From positions 3,572,593 through 3,636,592 of the forward strand of contig NZ_CP007142.1 of the NCBI RefSeq assembly GCF_000940805.1: a DNA stretch of 64,000 nt. The letters are read 5' to 3'. Source of the stretch: Gynuella sunshinyii YC6258 (GTDB taxonomy: Bacteria > Pseudomonadota > Gammaproteobacteria > Pseudomonadales > Natronospirillaceae). Shown piece after piece: positions 10,317 to 18,970 of the stretch. The position numbers and the translations under genes are program-made. The notes below the pieces were generated by a model, which had not been told where the DNA came from, searched no databases, and worked only from the letters and a program-made list of their open reading frames with translations. Every line of letters begins with the position of its first letter. Positions within the stretch are counted from its first letter, which is position 1.

Positions 10317-13300
10317 TGACCAGTCTCATTCAAAACGGCTCTGCCTTAACTCTGCAACAACAGCGATTTGAACCTTCTGCGGCGGCGATGTTCTGGCTTG
10401 ATCTGGGACAACAGCCGGAAGCCCTGGTGGAATCACGGTTACGTGCCTTGATACGCCAGCATGAAATTCTGGCTACGGTGTTTGGGGAACAGTCGGGTTT
10501 CCATGGCTTACGCCAGAGTGTCATTGATGGCCAGCTCGATTTTCGCTGTATCAGCGGGGATCAGGACGAACAGCTTGTGGCCGAAGCCGTCTCGGTATTT
10601 GCTGATCAGCAACCGCAGTTGCTGGCCTGGTTCTGGCCGGGAGATCAGAACAACCGGCTGTTGCTGGTCGGTTCCGCCATGCAGCTTGATCCTGGTTCGG
10701 CTGCCAATATCGGCCGCTGGTTGCAGGCACCTGAGATGCCTGAAGAGGTGGACATGCAGTACCTCGACTATGCCGACTGGATAATGGATTTACAGCAGGA
10801 GGACGACGCGCTAACCGCCCGTACCTTCTGGCAAGGACTGGAACTGACCCGGCTGCCGGCCATTCAGCTGGCGGAACCGTCTGGTTTGCCAAGCCAGCGG
10901 TATCAGTCTGTGTGTCGGCCCATAGAGGCAGATCTGGTGGCGGCCATGGCGGATGTCAGTCAGGCCTGTGACAGTTCGGTGCCACAACTGCTGCTCACCG
11001 TCTGGGCGGCGCTGTTGAGTCGCCTCAGCGGACAATCTGAGTTTCAGCTCAGTCTCTATCACGACTGCCGGCAGAATTACGATGAACTGGCGGACACTCT
11101 GGGTGTGCTGACCCAGCCGATTCCGATGCCTTTTCATGAGCTGCAACAACAGTCTTTGAACCGGCAATTGCCTGCGCAGGAAGTGCTCTGGCAGCAGATG
11201 CTGGAATGGCAGGAGTATGTGGGCGTGGTCGAAACAGAGCATCGTAGCGAGGTTGCGGGATTGTACTGGCAGGCGCGCTCAGCAGCCGAACTGGAGCTGC
11301 TGACTCCGGCTGGCAACTGCGGCCTGTTACTGCACGGATGTGCCGACGAGCAGGGTGGTGGCTGGCAATTATTCTATGATCAGGGACGCTACCGTGGTGC
11401 AACAGCTGATCAACTGTTGCGGCGGTTTGAGCACTTGTTAAAGCAGGTGTTGGCTGCGCCGGATAGGCCTTTGGGTGACTTCGACCTGCTGCTCGAAGGC
11501 GAGGACTGCGGATTGACCGGTAGCGGTCTGCAACAGCCTGCGGCCGGACACTTTATGCATCAATGGCAACGTTCGGTCGAAATGGCACCAGGATCAGCAG
11601 CACTGCAATGCCAGACCGATGTGATCAGCTATCGTGAACTGGATCAACGCAGTGACCAATTGGCCGCGGTACTGCAACAGCACGGAGCCGCGGTTGGTAC
11701 TCTGGTGGCGCTGGACCTGCCACGACAACCGGCATTTGCCGTGGCGTTACTGGCGGTCTGGAAAACCGGAGCCGCCTATCTGCCACTCGATCCCGACCAA
11801 CCCATTGGCCGACGGGCAATCATCGTCAAAGATGCCCGCCCGGTTGTCATCCTCAGCCAGGATACTGCCGTATGGGACGGCGCTTTATGGGACACCCACT
11901 TAAACGATGCTTCGCAGGACATCCACCTGAACCATTCAGGGGACACTCACTTAAACGATGCTTCGCAGGACATCCATCTGAACCGTTCAAACCATTCAGG
12001 GGACACCCACTTAAGCGACACTTCGCAGGACACCCATCTGAACCATTATTCAGGGGACACCCACTTAAGCGACACTTCGCAGGACATCCATCTGAACCGT
12101 TCAGGGGACACCCACTTAAATGACACCTATGGCAGCGCTGATCTATGGCGACCGGTGGTGCTGTCGCCTGATCAACTGCCGGCATCTGGTGTGGAGCTGG
12201 CAGCCCCGGAGTATCGCATCGAGGATCTGGCCTATGTGTTGTACACCTCAGGTACCACGGGCACTCCGAAAGGCGTTCAGGTCAGTCATCGGGCTCTCAG
12301 TCATTATTGTCAGGCAGCGATTGAGGTACTGGAGCTGCCATTGGGCGGTCATTACGGATTGGTGTCATCGCCGATGGCGGATCTCGGCAACACCATGCTG
12401 TTTCCATGCTGGGTTCAGGGCGGCTGTTTACATCTGCTGGATAAAACCAGTTCCACCGATGCCGGCGCGTTTCAGGCTTATCTGGCCCGCCAGCCGCTGG
12501 ATTGTCTGAAGATCGTACCGGCGCATTTTCTGGCTCTGAGTGAAGGCCAGCCGTTGGCTCGGGTGTTGCCGGTGCAGCGTTTGATATTGGGTGGCGAGCG
12601 TATTCCTTTGCATCTGCTGGAGCTGTTGTCAGCGCATGCCGGATCATGCCGGGTGTTTAACCATTACGGTCCGACGGAAACCACTGTCGGAGTGTTGTGG
12701 CGGGAAGTTGATCTGGCCGCCGCGCCGTTGCGCAGTTCGCTGACCGGGGTTATGGGCGACAATCGCGTCTATCTGCTCGATGAGCAGTTGCAACCGGTGC
12801 CGCCCGGTCAGGTCGGGGAGTTGTATATTGCCGGACCTCAGCTCAGCCTGGGCTATTTGAATGACCCGGTTCGCAGCGCCGCAGTATTTTTACCGGATCA
12901 TCGGTACGGTCAGCAGCGCATGTATCGCAGTGGTGATCTGGCAGTGAAATGCAGTGATGGTTCGCTGGAGATTCTCGGGCGTGCTGATCATCAGGTAAAA
13001 ATCCGCGGATTTCGCCTGGAACCGGCGGAAGTGGAAGCCACGTTGATGACCCATCCGGCCATTCAGCAGGCCAGTGTCCTGGTACAGGGACAGGGGGAAC
13101 AGGCAAGGTTGTGCGGTTTTGTGGTGCCGATGGCCGACGCTGGTGACGATGAATCCACTCTGAAAACCTGGCTGGGCGAGCGCTTGCCCGATTATATGGT
13201 GCCGGCCCGGTTGATGACGGTGACGGAGATTCCGTTGAACGCCAACGGCAAGGTCGATCGCCAGTTGTTGCTGGAGCGAATGGAGCAGCAACACCGGCGT

Positions 13301-14344
13301 CAGTTTGTCGCGCCGCGCAACGATACCGAACAGCAGATATTGACGGTGTGGCAGCAGGTACTCGGGCAGGATGATGTCAGCGTGATGGACAACTTTTTTG
13401 ATCTTGGTGGCCATTCGCTCGCGGCCATTAAAGTCATTGCCCGGTTACGCAGTCATTTTGACCGTGAACTGCCCACTGACTTATTGTTCCGATTACAGAC
13501 CGTGGCGGCGCTGGCAGAACTGTTGGGGCAGGGAGAATCGGCATCGGTGCAGCCGCCTTCACGTTTGCTGCCTTTGAGTCAGGCAGCCCAGGGCCCTGCC
13601 ATCGTGCTGATGCATTCTATCGGCGGCCATGTCCGCTACTATCAACCCATGGTGGATCGCTTGCAGGGGCGCTTCAATGTCTACGGTTTACTGGCAAATC
13701 CGACACTATTGGTCAACACCCCGGCCGAACAATGGCCGTTACTGATCGAGGATTATCTGCAACAATTACAGCCGTTGAAGTCTCAGCCGCTGGTACTGGC
13801 AGGCTGGAGTCTGGCGGCCAGAATGATGATGATTCTGGCGGAGGCCTTGCAGCAACAAGGGTTTACTGTACAGACCCTGGCATTGATCGATTACGAACCT
13901 GGCAAGGATCTCGATAACGCCGATGATGAACAACAGCAACTGCTCGAAGATATCCAGCATTATTGCCGTGAACACGGGATCGAAATCAGCGCTGGCGACT
14001 GGCAGCAATTGCAGAATGCAGTCGCACAGGATTACGCCTCAGGCCTTAAACAGCTGCTTGCCAATGAGCACTTTCATCAGGCTCTGGGTGCGGAAGTCCC
14101 GGTGGAATGGATACACGAACGCATCATGATGCGTTGGGCGGTCAAGAAGGCATTCTATCTGGCACCCATGCCAGTGTTGGATATTCCTTGTCTGGTCTGG
14201 CGCAGTGACGATAATCCGGCCGCCGTGGAAGCATGGCAACCATATAGCCGACAGCCACTGAAAGGCTGGTCGATCAAAGCAAACCATTACAGCATTCTGG
14301 AGTCTGAACAATTGGTTGTGCAGTTAACGGAAAACATAACATGA
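10316..14344 (+). CDS. NRPS terminal module: degenerate C-A(Asp)-PCP-thioesterase
   Basis: A 1343-aa synthetase that ends the assembly line. I chose the ATG overlapping the upstream TGA because GGAGG at 10304-10308 is 7 bases before it; the ATG at 10310 would leave a 1-base gap. The N-terminal 400 residues look like a condensation domain, but the HHxxxDG site is replaced by SAMQLDPG (near residue 119), so it is probably not catalytic. The A domain (TSGTTGTPKG near 643) has a pocket read by eye as D-L-T-K-L-L-H-V-G, Asp-like and identical to the first A domain upstream. The A2-A3 loop carries a repeat array. A carrier (GGHSL, near 1034) and a type I thioesterase follow, with Ser in GWSLA (near 1165; the usual last Gly is Ala), Asp in LIDYEP and His in NHYSIL. 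The TGA stop overlaps the transporter start. Confidence 0.95.
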   Translation: MTSLIQNGSALTLQQQRFEPSAAAMFWLDLGQQPEALVESRLRALIRQHEILATVFGEQSGFHGLRQSVIDGQLDFRCISGDQDEQLVAEAVSVFADQQPQLLAWFWPGDQNNRLLLVGSAMQLDPGSAANIGRWLQAPEMPEEVDMQYLDYADWIMDLQQEDDALTARTFWQGLELTRLPAIQLAEPSGLPSQRYQSVCRPIEADLVAAMADVSQACDSSVPQLLLTVWAALLSRLSGQSEFQLSLYHDCRQNYDELADTLGVLTQPIPMPFHELQQQSLNRQLPAQEVLWQQMLEWQEYVGVVETEHRSEVAGLYWQARSAAELELLTPAGNCGLLLHGCADEQGGGWQLFYDQGRYRGATADQLLRRFEHLLKQVLAAPDRPLGDFDLLLEGEDCGLTGSGLQQPAAGHFMHQWQRSVEMAPGSAALQCQTDVISYRELDQRSDQLAAVLQQHGAAVGTLVALDLPRQPAFAVALLAVWKTGAAYLPLDPDQPIGRRAIIVKDARPVVILSQDTAVWDGALWDTHLNDASQDIHLNHSGDTHLNDASQDIHLNRSNHSGDTHLSDTSQDTHLNHYSGDTHLSDTSQDIHLNRSGDTHLNDTYGSADLWRPVVLSPDQLPASGVELAAPEYRIEDLAYVLYTSGTTGTPKGVQVSHRALSHYCQAAIEVLELPLGGHYGLVSSPMADLGNTMLFPCWVQGGCLHLLDKTSSTDAGAFQAYLARQPLDCLKIVPAHFLALSEGQPLARVLPVQRLILGGERIPLHLLELLSAHAGSCRVFNHYGPTETTVGVLWREVDLAAAPLRSSLTGVMGDNRVYLLDEQLQPVPPGQVGELYIAGPQLSLGYLNDPVRSAAVFLPDHRYGQQRMYRSGDLAVKCSDGSLEILGRADHQVKIRGFRLEPAEVEATLMTHPAIQQASVLVQGQGEQARLCGFVVPMADAGDDESTLKTWLGERLPDYMVPARLMTVTEIPLNANGKVDRQLLLERMEQQHRRQFVAPRNDTEQQILTVWQQVLGQDDVSVMDNFFDLGGHSLAAIKVIARLRSHFDRELPTDLLFRLQTVAALAELLGQGESASVQPPSRLLPLSQAAQGPAIVLMHSIGGHVRYYQPMVDRLQGRFNVYGLLANPTLLVNTPAEQWPLLIEDYLQQLQPLKSQPLVLAGWSLAARMMMILAEALQQQGFTVQTLALIDYEPGKDLDNADDEQQQLLEDIQHYCREHGIEISAGDWQQLQNAVAQDYASGLKQLLANEHFHQALGAEVPVEWIHERIMMRWAVKKAFYLAPMPVLDIPCLVWRSDDNPAAVEAWQPYSRQPLKGWSIKANHYSILESEQLVVQLTENIT
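11888..12115 (+). repeat. Second intragenic GGACACCCA array, in the A-domain loop
   Basis: Five exact GGACACCCA units and four one-base variants alternate between CAGGGGACACCCACTTAA and GCAGGACATCCATCTGAAC forms. Here the motif is read in a different frame (G-D-T-H-L) from the array in the upstream gene (G-T-P-T). This means the similarity is at DNA level, not protein level. Positions 12026-12042 match 34019-34035, beside the intact transposase, over 17 bases (CAGGACACCCATCTGAA). The array falls between core motifs A2 and A3. Confidence 0.9.
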
Positions 14345-16020
14345 ACATGATGAAACAACTGCTGGCGCAGTCCAAAGGCACCATGATGCTGGCGGTTCTG
14401 GCCAGCCTGTGCAGCGCCGCCGCCGGTATTACCCTGGTGGGCGGTATCAACCATGCGCTGGAAAATGGCATCCACTCACTGGCTGGTTCCGGAGGATTTT
14501 ATCTGGCGCTGGTGGCGCTGCTGTTCGCCAGCGGCGTGTGGTCGCAGATATTGCTGGTGGGACTGGGCCATAAAATGGTGTATCGGCTGCGTTGCCGATT
14601 GGTGGAACGTATTCTCAACACTCCGTTGGCACGGCAGGAAGCACTGGGTGCTCCAGCGCTTTATAACGCTTTGACCCGAGATGTCACCATGGTGGCCAAT
14701 GCCACCAGACAACTGCCGGTTTCCCTTTACAACGGCTTGCTGCTGGTAACGGGTTTGGCCTATCTGGCCTGGTTATCACCATTACTGTTTGGCGGTCTGG
14801 TGATACTGGTCGGATTGGGAGTATGGGGGGATTTTCGTCTCGCCGGACGTATTAAAACCATGATGCAGAAAGTGCGCCGGCTGGATGATGAATTATTCAG
14901 GCAATATGAAGCGGTGGTGGAAGGGCGTAACGAACTCGGCTTAAGTGAGCCCCGCCGCCGGTTTCAGTTTCATCAGCGTTTTAAACCCCAGGCACAGCAA
15001 GCCAGAGACACAGCCATAAAAGCGGAGGTGCTGTGGGCCATCAATCTTAACTGGACCACGGTACTGGTGTTTGCGCTGATCGGAATGATCTTTTTTGCCG
15101 GCCTGGCAGTGGAGACCGTTTCCCAGGAAGTCATCGTCGGCTATGTGCTGGCGATTATGTTTTTAAGAACGCCGATTGCCATGATCCTGGATGCCATTCC
15201 GGCGGTCATTCGTGGCAACGTGGCACTGCGGGCGATAGACCGGTTGCAGCTAGGTGAGGCAGAGAGCGGCATATCCGCGCCATCAGAAAATGCGGCAATA
15301 CAGGCACCTGCGTTTGAATCCCTGCAATTGAAACAAGCCTTATACCGTTATCTTGATCAAGGTGATGAAGCCGGGTTTCAGCTCGGGCCGGTTGATCTGG
15401 ACATTCGATCCGGCGAACTGATCTTTTTGATTGGTGGTAACGGCAGCGGTAAGTCCACTCTGGCAAAACTGTTAACCGGCTTATATTTACCCACCGATGG
15501 CTCTGTCAGCCTCAATGGCGAGCCGTTGACGGAACAGACTGCCGCACAACATCGCAGCTGCTTTGCGGCGATTTTCCCCAACTTCTTTTTGTTTGATGAT
15601 GTACTGGATGCCACCGGTGTTGGCGCAGACCACCCGCGCATCCAACACTACCTCAAGCGACTGGCGATTGATCATAAAGTGACCGTGGAAGACGGTAAAT
15701 TATCCACCAAGGCGCTCTCTCAAGGACAACGAAAACGACTGGCCTTGTTGCTGATGTACCTCGAAGATCGTCAGGTATTACTGCTGGACGAATGGGCCGC
15801 AGACCAAGACCCGGTATTCCGTGAAGTTTTCTATCGGGAAATACTGCCAGAACTCAAAGCTGCCGGAAAAACCGTAATCGCCATTACCCACGATGACCGA
15901 TATTTTGACGCCGCCGATCGTTTGTACAAACTCGAACAAGGCAAAATATTTGAATTCGTGATTGGCAGAGACCAGGTGTTTGGGGTGACGGAAAAGCTTA
16001 AGAATAGTGGGGCGGTTTGA
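14341..16020 (+). CDS. Cyclic-peptide exporter, ABC transporter with fused membrane and ATPase domains (SyrD/PvdE type)
   Basis: A 559-aa half-transporter with an N-terminal six-helix membrane domain (about residues 15-300) and a C-terminal ATPase. The ATPase shows Walker A GGNGSGKST, signature LSQGQRKRLALL and Walker B VLLLDEWAADQDP, followed by a switch His in ITHDDRY. Length and fused layout fit the SyrD/PvdE family, which exports peptides and siderophore precursors across the inner membrane. The ATG overlaps the stop of the terminal synthetase (ATGA), so it is probably translationally coupled. This supports export of the NRPS product, most likely to the periplasm. In-frame bases 15341-15354 contain a copy of the dispersed TTATACCGTTATCT motif. 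Confidence 0.95.
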   Translation: MNMMKQLLAQSKGTMMLAVLASLCSAAAGITLVGGINHALENGIHSLAGSGGFYLALVALLFASGVWSQILLVGLGHKMVYRLRCRLVERILNTPLARQEALGAPALYNALTRDVTMVANATRQLPVSLYNGLLLVTGLAYLAWLSPLLFGGLVILVGLGVWGDFRLAGRIKTMMQKVRRLDDELFRQYEAVVEGRNELGLSEPRRRFQFHQRFKPQAQQARDTAIKAEVLWAINLNWTTVLVFALIGMIFFAGLAVETVSQEVIVGYVLAIMFLRTPIAMILDAIPAVIRGNVALRAIDRLQLGEAESGISAPSENAAIQAPAFESLQLKQALYRYLDQGDEAGFQLGPVDLDIRSGELIFLIGGNGSGKSTLAKLLTGLYLPTDGSVSLNGEPLTEQTAAQHRSCFAAIFPNFFLFDDVLDATGVGADHPRIQHYLKRLAIDHKVTVEDGKLSTKALSQGQRKRLALLLMYLEDRQVLLLDEWAADQDPVFREVFYREILPELKAAGKTVIAITHDDRYFDAADRLYKLEQGKIFEFVIGRDQVFGVTEKLKNSGAV

Positions 16021-16312
16021 ATGCCACATCAGTATAAACAACGAAGTGCATAGTGCGCATCATCACCATGGCAACTGCAGTATTTGTGTTAAGGAACCTG
16101 TGGATGAAGGGCAGAGTTTAAGTAAGAGGGGAATCCATAAATTGTCTCTTGTAAGCTGCCGATTTGATGAATATCTCTGTGGAGTCGAAATAATTGATAT
16201 TGTAAAGAATAGGCTTGTTTTGTGTTTGAGAGAGCTGTTAAATGCCGTCTTTCCGGTCACTTGGTTTATTTTAGTTGAAACTATGTACTCAAGATCAGTT
16301 AATAAACATCAC

Positions 16313-16831
16313 ATGGAATTAGTTGTACCATCACAAGAGTTTAAGTCTGCCTTTGAGCGTTTCTACGATGACTTCGCTCAAAACGATGTCGAAAACGCTG
16401 AGTATTACCTTGAAGGTAAAGCTGATTTTCCGAAATATGTTCAGCATTTGAGTGATGAAGCAGCTGGTTTAAATCTGCGTGAAGGCCATGTGCCATGCAG
16501 TCACTTTTGGCTGATAGACAATGAAAAATCTATCTTTGGTGCAATTCGAGTTCGTCACAATATCGATAATAACTTTCTCGCCTTCGAGGCTGGGCATATT
16601 GGTTACGATATAGCTCCTTCACACAGGGGAAAGGGTAACGGTAAATTAATGCTTAAGTTGGCAATATCAAAAGCAGCAGAACTAGGCATCGAAAGAGTGC
16701 TGCTGATCGCAGATGAGGATAATTTTGCGTCACGAGGCGTCATCGAAGCCAATGGTGGTAAGTTTGAGAAAATCGTTATAGGTCAGGTTTTTCCACATCC
16801 TTTGGCTAGATATTGGATTAACTGTAAGTAA
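16313..16831 (+). CDS. GNAT family N-acetyltransferase
   Basis: A 172-aa protein with the acetyl-CoA-binding pattern of GNAT enzymes, SHRGKGNGKLML, preceded by an IGYDIAP strand and followed by a C-terminal VIEANGG...FEK segment. The substrate is unknown. The ATG at 16313 is chosen because homology-like sequence begins there. The frame is open a further 102 codons upstream (to 16007), but that part resembles nothing I recognise and has no good ribosome-binding site. Base composition is lower in GC than the NRPS genes before it, marking the entry into the cassette-like region. No attC site is visible just after it, so its status as a cassette is unproven. The 292 bases before it hold no other recognisable gene. 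Confidence 0.8.
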   Translation: MELVVPSQEFKSAFERFYDDFAQNDVENAEYYLEGKADFPKYVQHLSDEAAGLNLREGHVPCSHFWLIDNEKSIFGAIRVRHNIDNNFLAFEAGHIGYDIAPSHRGKGNGKLMLKLAISKAAELGIERVLLIADEDNFASRGVIEANGGKFEKIVIGQVFPHPLARYWINCK

Positions 16832-16944
16832 CCAGCTTTGACGGTACATTGGAAAATCAAAGCAGCGTACTTCATCTGCTAAAGGCTTTGTATTCCGTTG
16901 TTGGCAATATTAGAAACCAGCTATAACTTATCAGGAGATAATAA

Positions 16945-17277
16945 ATAGCTAAAAAATATAGAAATATTTCTATAGGGTTGTTATTGATACAAAGTACTAC
17001 TTGTTTTGCCGGATATGTTGTAACCGATGGGATAATTACCAAGGTTGCTAATTCTGAAGCGAATAATGATAGGTTTGTTGTTTCTGTATCTGGAGGCAGT
17101 GGTCCGTGTGCAAATCAAAATATATCGTTTCCAAAAGGAAAAGCCGGTTCACCGGAAATTTTTACTAGAGCTTTTAGTATGGCACTAACAGGACTTAGCA
17201 CGGGCATGAAAGTGCGCATACATAATTACGAATCTGACGACTGTTTTAATGCTGCATGGATTGAACTTAGCAAGTAG
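16945..17277 (+). CDS. Small secreted protein of unknown function, apparent ATA start
   Basis: About 110 codons. The best ribosome-binding site, AGGAG at 16933-16937, is 7 bases before ATA at 16945. Reading from there gives a typical signal peptide (IAKKYRNISIGLLLIQSTT then CFAG). The first conventional start, TTG at 16978, would lose the charged N-terminal part of that signal. Either an ATA start is used or the gene was inactivated by an ATG-to-ATA change. The mature part has two cysteines (GPCAN and DDCFN) and looks periplasmic. I do not recognise the family with confidence. An attC site follows directly, so it is a cassette gene. Confidence 0.55.
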   Translation: MAKKYRNISIGLLLIQSTTCFAGYVVTDGIITKVANSEANNDRFVVSVSGGSGPCANQNISFPKGKAGSPEIFTRAFSMALTGLSTGMKVRIHNYESDDCFNAAWIELSK

Positions 17278-17278
17278 T

Positions 17279-17351
17279 TTCTAACAAAGTACTGCTAGCT
17301 TAGGGATTACCTACGTTCCGCTTCGGTAATCCTATAAGTGCAGTGTTATGC
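17279..17351 (+). other. attC site 1
   Basis: Starts with TTCTAAC and ends with the core GTTATGC. Between them are inverted segments GTACTGC / GTGCAGT and an imperfect stem around GGATTACC / GGTAATCC. It follows the secreted-protein gene directly. Confidence 0.8.
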
Positions 17352-17489
17352 GATCAAAGGACTAGGCCATGAGTAAGGTAATTTGTGGTCATTCAGACTT
17401 GATATGACAGTTCTTGATGCAGATTTACTGAGAGAAGAATTTGGAACAAGGAAAGTAGGAAATCACTAACAAATCGAGACGAATACAAT
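17352..17489 (+). other. Cassette remnant and truncated attC-like left half
   Basis: After attC 1 there are only two tiny frames (12 and 21 codons, the second 17405-17470). Then CACTAACAAATC appears at 17464, which looks like the left half of an attC. No right half follows before the reversed gene begins, so a cassette junction has been lost here. Confidence 0.4.
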
Positions 17490-18365
17490 TCAAACCAGTC
17501 TGGCCTTACAAATTCTTTCCACCAGCGCCTTCAGCTTGATCACTTCCGATTCCAGATACTTCAATTCCTCTTCTGTGATTTCGTAATGCTCTGAATAACG
17601 TGCGTCGATGTAGGCGCGTTGCAAGCGGCGAAAACAACGCCTATGGAATTTACTATCTAGGGGAAAAATACTGCCAAACTCGGGATCGATCTGTATGCAA
17701 AGATGTTGCAGTTTTTCGATGTTGTGAGTTTTCGGAAAGTAGTTAGTGCAGGTGAGGAGTGCACAGGCATACAATCGTTCTACAGATTGGTGAAGCATAA
17801 ATGCAGCGTGAATTAAATCCTCTTCAGAGAGAGCAAATTCAAAGTGTCGAAGAAAACGAAAGGAAGAGTTTGAAAATTGATCATAATGCTTCTGCGCAAT
17901 CTCGCGGCGTTCTGCTTCGGTTAAGTTTCCGGGTAGTGCCAGCGGTCTGGGAGTTGCCGAAAACAGCTCAATGCCTTCCTCACGGATATCCTTAAAAAAA
18001 TAATGACCCTGAAGCAGGCGTTTATTCACGTCTTCCAGGTCATGCACAATCAACCCCAACGGCGCAGAAGTGACCTTGCGGCTGATCTGTTCTTCTGCCC
18101 GTTGCCAGACGATATCCTCATCCACCAGCGTCGGCTTGTTCACCACCACCAGAATATCGTAATCACTGATATAACCATTCTCCGGATCATTCACCCAGGT
18201 ACCCTTGGCGTGGCTGCCAAAGAGAATGATTTTCAAAATCCGGTACTCGGTTCTGCGCCCGGTCTTGCCTTGCAGAAAATCCTCCAGAGTATCACGCAGG
18301 ATGGTAGAGATAGTCTGGAGCTCGTGCTGCTTGGTTTTCGGCAGGTGATCAAGGCCGGTTTTCAT
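17490..18365 (-). CDS. Nucleotidyltransferase-HEPN fusion protein (MNT-HEPN type)
   Basis: A 291-aa protein. The N-terminal half is a minimal nucleotidyltransferase with LFGSHAKGTW (GSxxxG) and SDYDILVVV (metal-binding Asp pair). The C-terminal half resembles a HEPN domain (HQSVERLYACALL, FPKTHNIEKL, then a DARYSEHYEI stretch with Arg and His). As separate proteins such pairs form HepT/MntA toxin-antitoxin systems in which the nucleotidyltransferase AMPylates the HEPN RNase. Single-chain versions are also known. The ATG giving MKTGLDHLPK is preferred to a TTG 48 codons upstream (18509), because the extra sequence is low-complexity and has no family likeness. It is on the opposite strand to nearly all cassette genes. 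RNase and AMPylation roles are inferred from the family only. Confidence 0.8.
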   Translation of the reverse strand: MKTGLDHLPKTKQHELQTISTILRDTLEDFLQGKTGRRTEYRILKIILFGSHAKGTWVNDPENGYISDYDILVVVNKPTLVDEDIVWQRAEEQISRKVTSAPLGLIVHDLEDVNKRLLQGHYFFKDIREEGIELFSATPRPLALPGNLTEAERREIAQKHYDQFSNSSFRFLRHFEFALSEEDLIHAAFMLHQSVERLYACALLTCTNYFPKTHNIEKLQHLCIQIDPEFGSIFPLDSKFHRRCFRRLQRAYIDARYSEHYEITEEELKYLESEVIKLKALVERICKARLV

Positions 18366-18776
18366 GGTGATCGTGACAAATTCTTGAATACATACAAGCG
18401 GCTTAGTGTGAGGGTTGATAGCCGGAATGTCTATAGATTGGCCGGGCGGGGGCAGTGTTGGTTTGGAGGGGTTTATAGGGGACGAAACCAGTGATTGAGC
18501 CTGTGACAAATAACCGCGTTGTGAATAGTTTTTCGGGTATCGATTGTTTGCATTTTACACGCCCCTGTCAGCATGATTTACAGGATGCTGTATTCATAAA
18601 CAGTATGTATAAAATAACACCTATTTTTTTGCGATAAATGTCATAAATAATCATGCTTTAAGACTCAGTATCCAGATATTCGCCGGATACTCGGTCTGAA
18701 GACATAATATCCGGAATAATGAGCTGAAAATACGATACTTGTCTGGTTGGTTAAGTATTATGGGTCTTCTATAAAG
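18366..18776. other. AT-rich intergenic stretch with a CCGGATA palindrome
   Basis: No gene is visible. It holds the presumed promoter region of the reversed MNT-HEPN gene and, at 18683-18714, one copy of a 32-base imperfect palindrome (CCGGATAC...AATATCCGG) that recurs inside the following repeat. Confidence 0.5.
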
Positions 18777-18969
18777 CCATGAATTCAGTGGCCTGCAGGC
18801 GACCGATTTTTCCGGATACTGCGTCTCCAGACCGAATATCCGGCGAGCGAAATTGACAGAAATGGGCTGTGTGCCTATGTTGATGGGGTTTGATGAGACT
18901 GAGTCAGTTTGGCGGCTCAGGAAAAAGCGTCTTCTGGATATTTTGTCAGATGACGTGGAATAACTGTTA
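18777..18969 (+). repeat. 193-bp direct repeat, copy 1
   Basis: Runs from CCATGAATTCAGTGGCC to GGAATAACTGTTA. It is repeated with few changes, and at the same length, at 21693-21885. It contains a 32-base palindrome centred on GTCTCCAGAC at 18812-18843. Its last bases, GTTA(AGT), resemble the GTTRRRY attC core. Each copy lies just upstream of a cassette-type gene. It does not match the ordinary attC sites of the array. Confidence 0.85.
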
Positions 18970-18970
18970 A

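Noticed and set aside
16007-16312. N-terminal extension of the GNAT gene as a separate coding region
   Set aside because: The frame is open but has no recognisable domain, no ribosome-binding site, and overlaps the end of the exporter gene.
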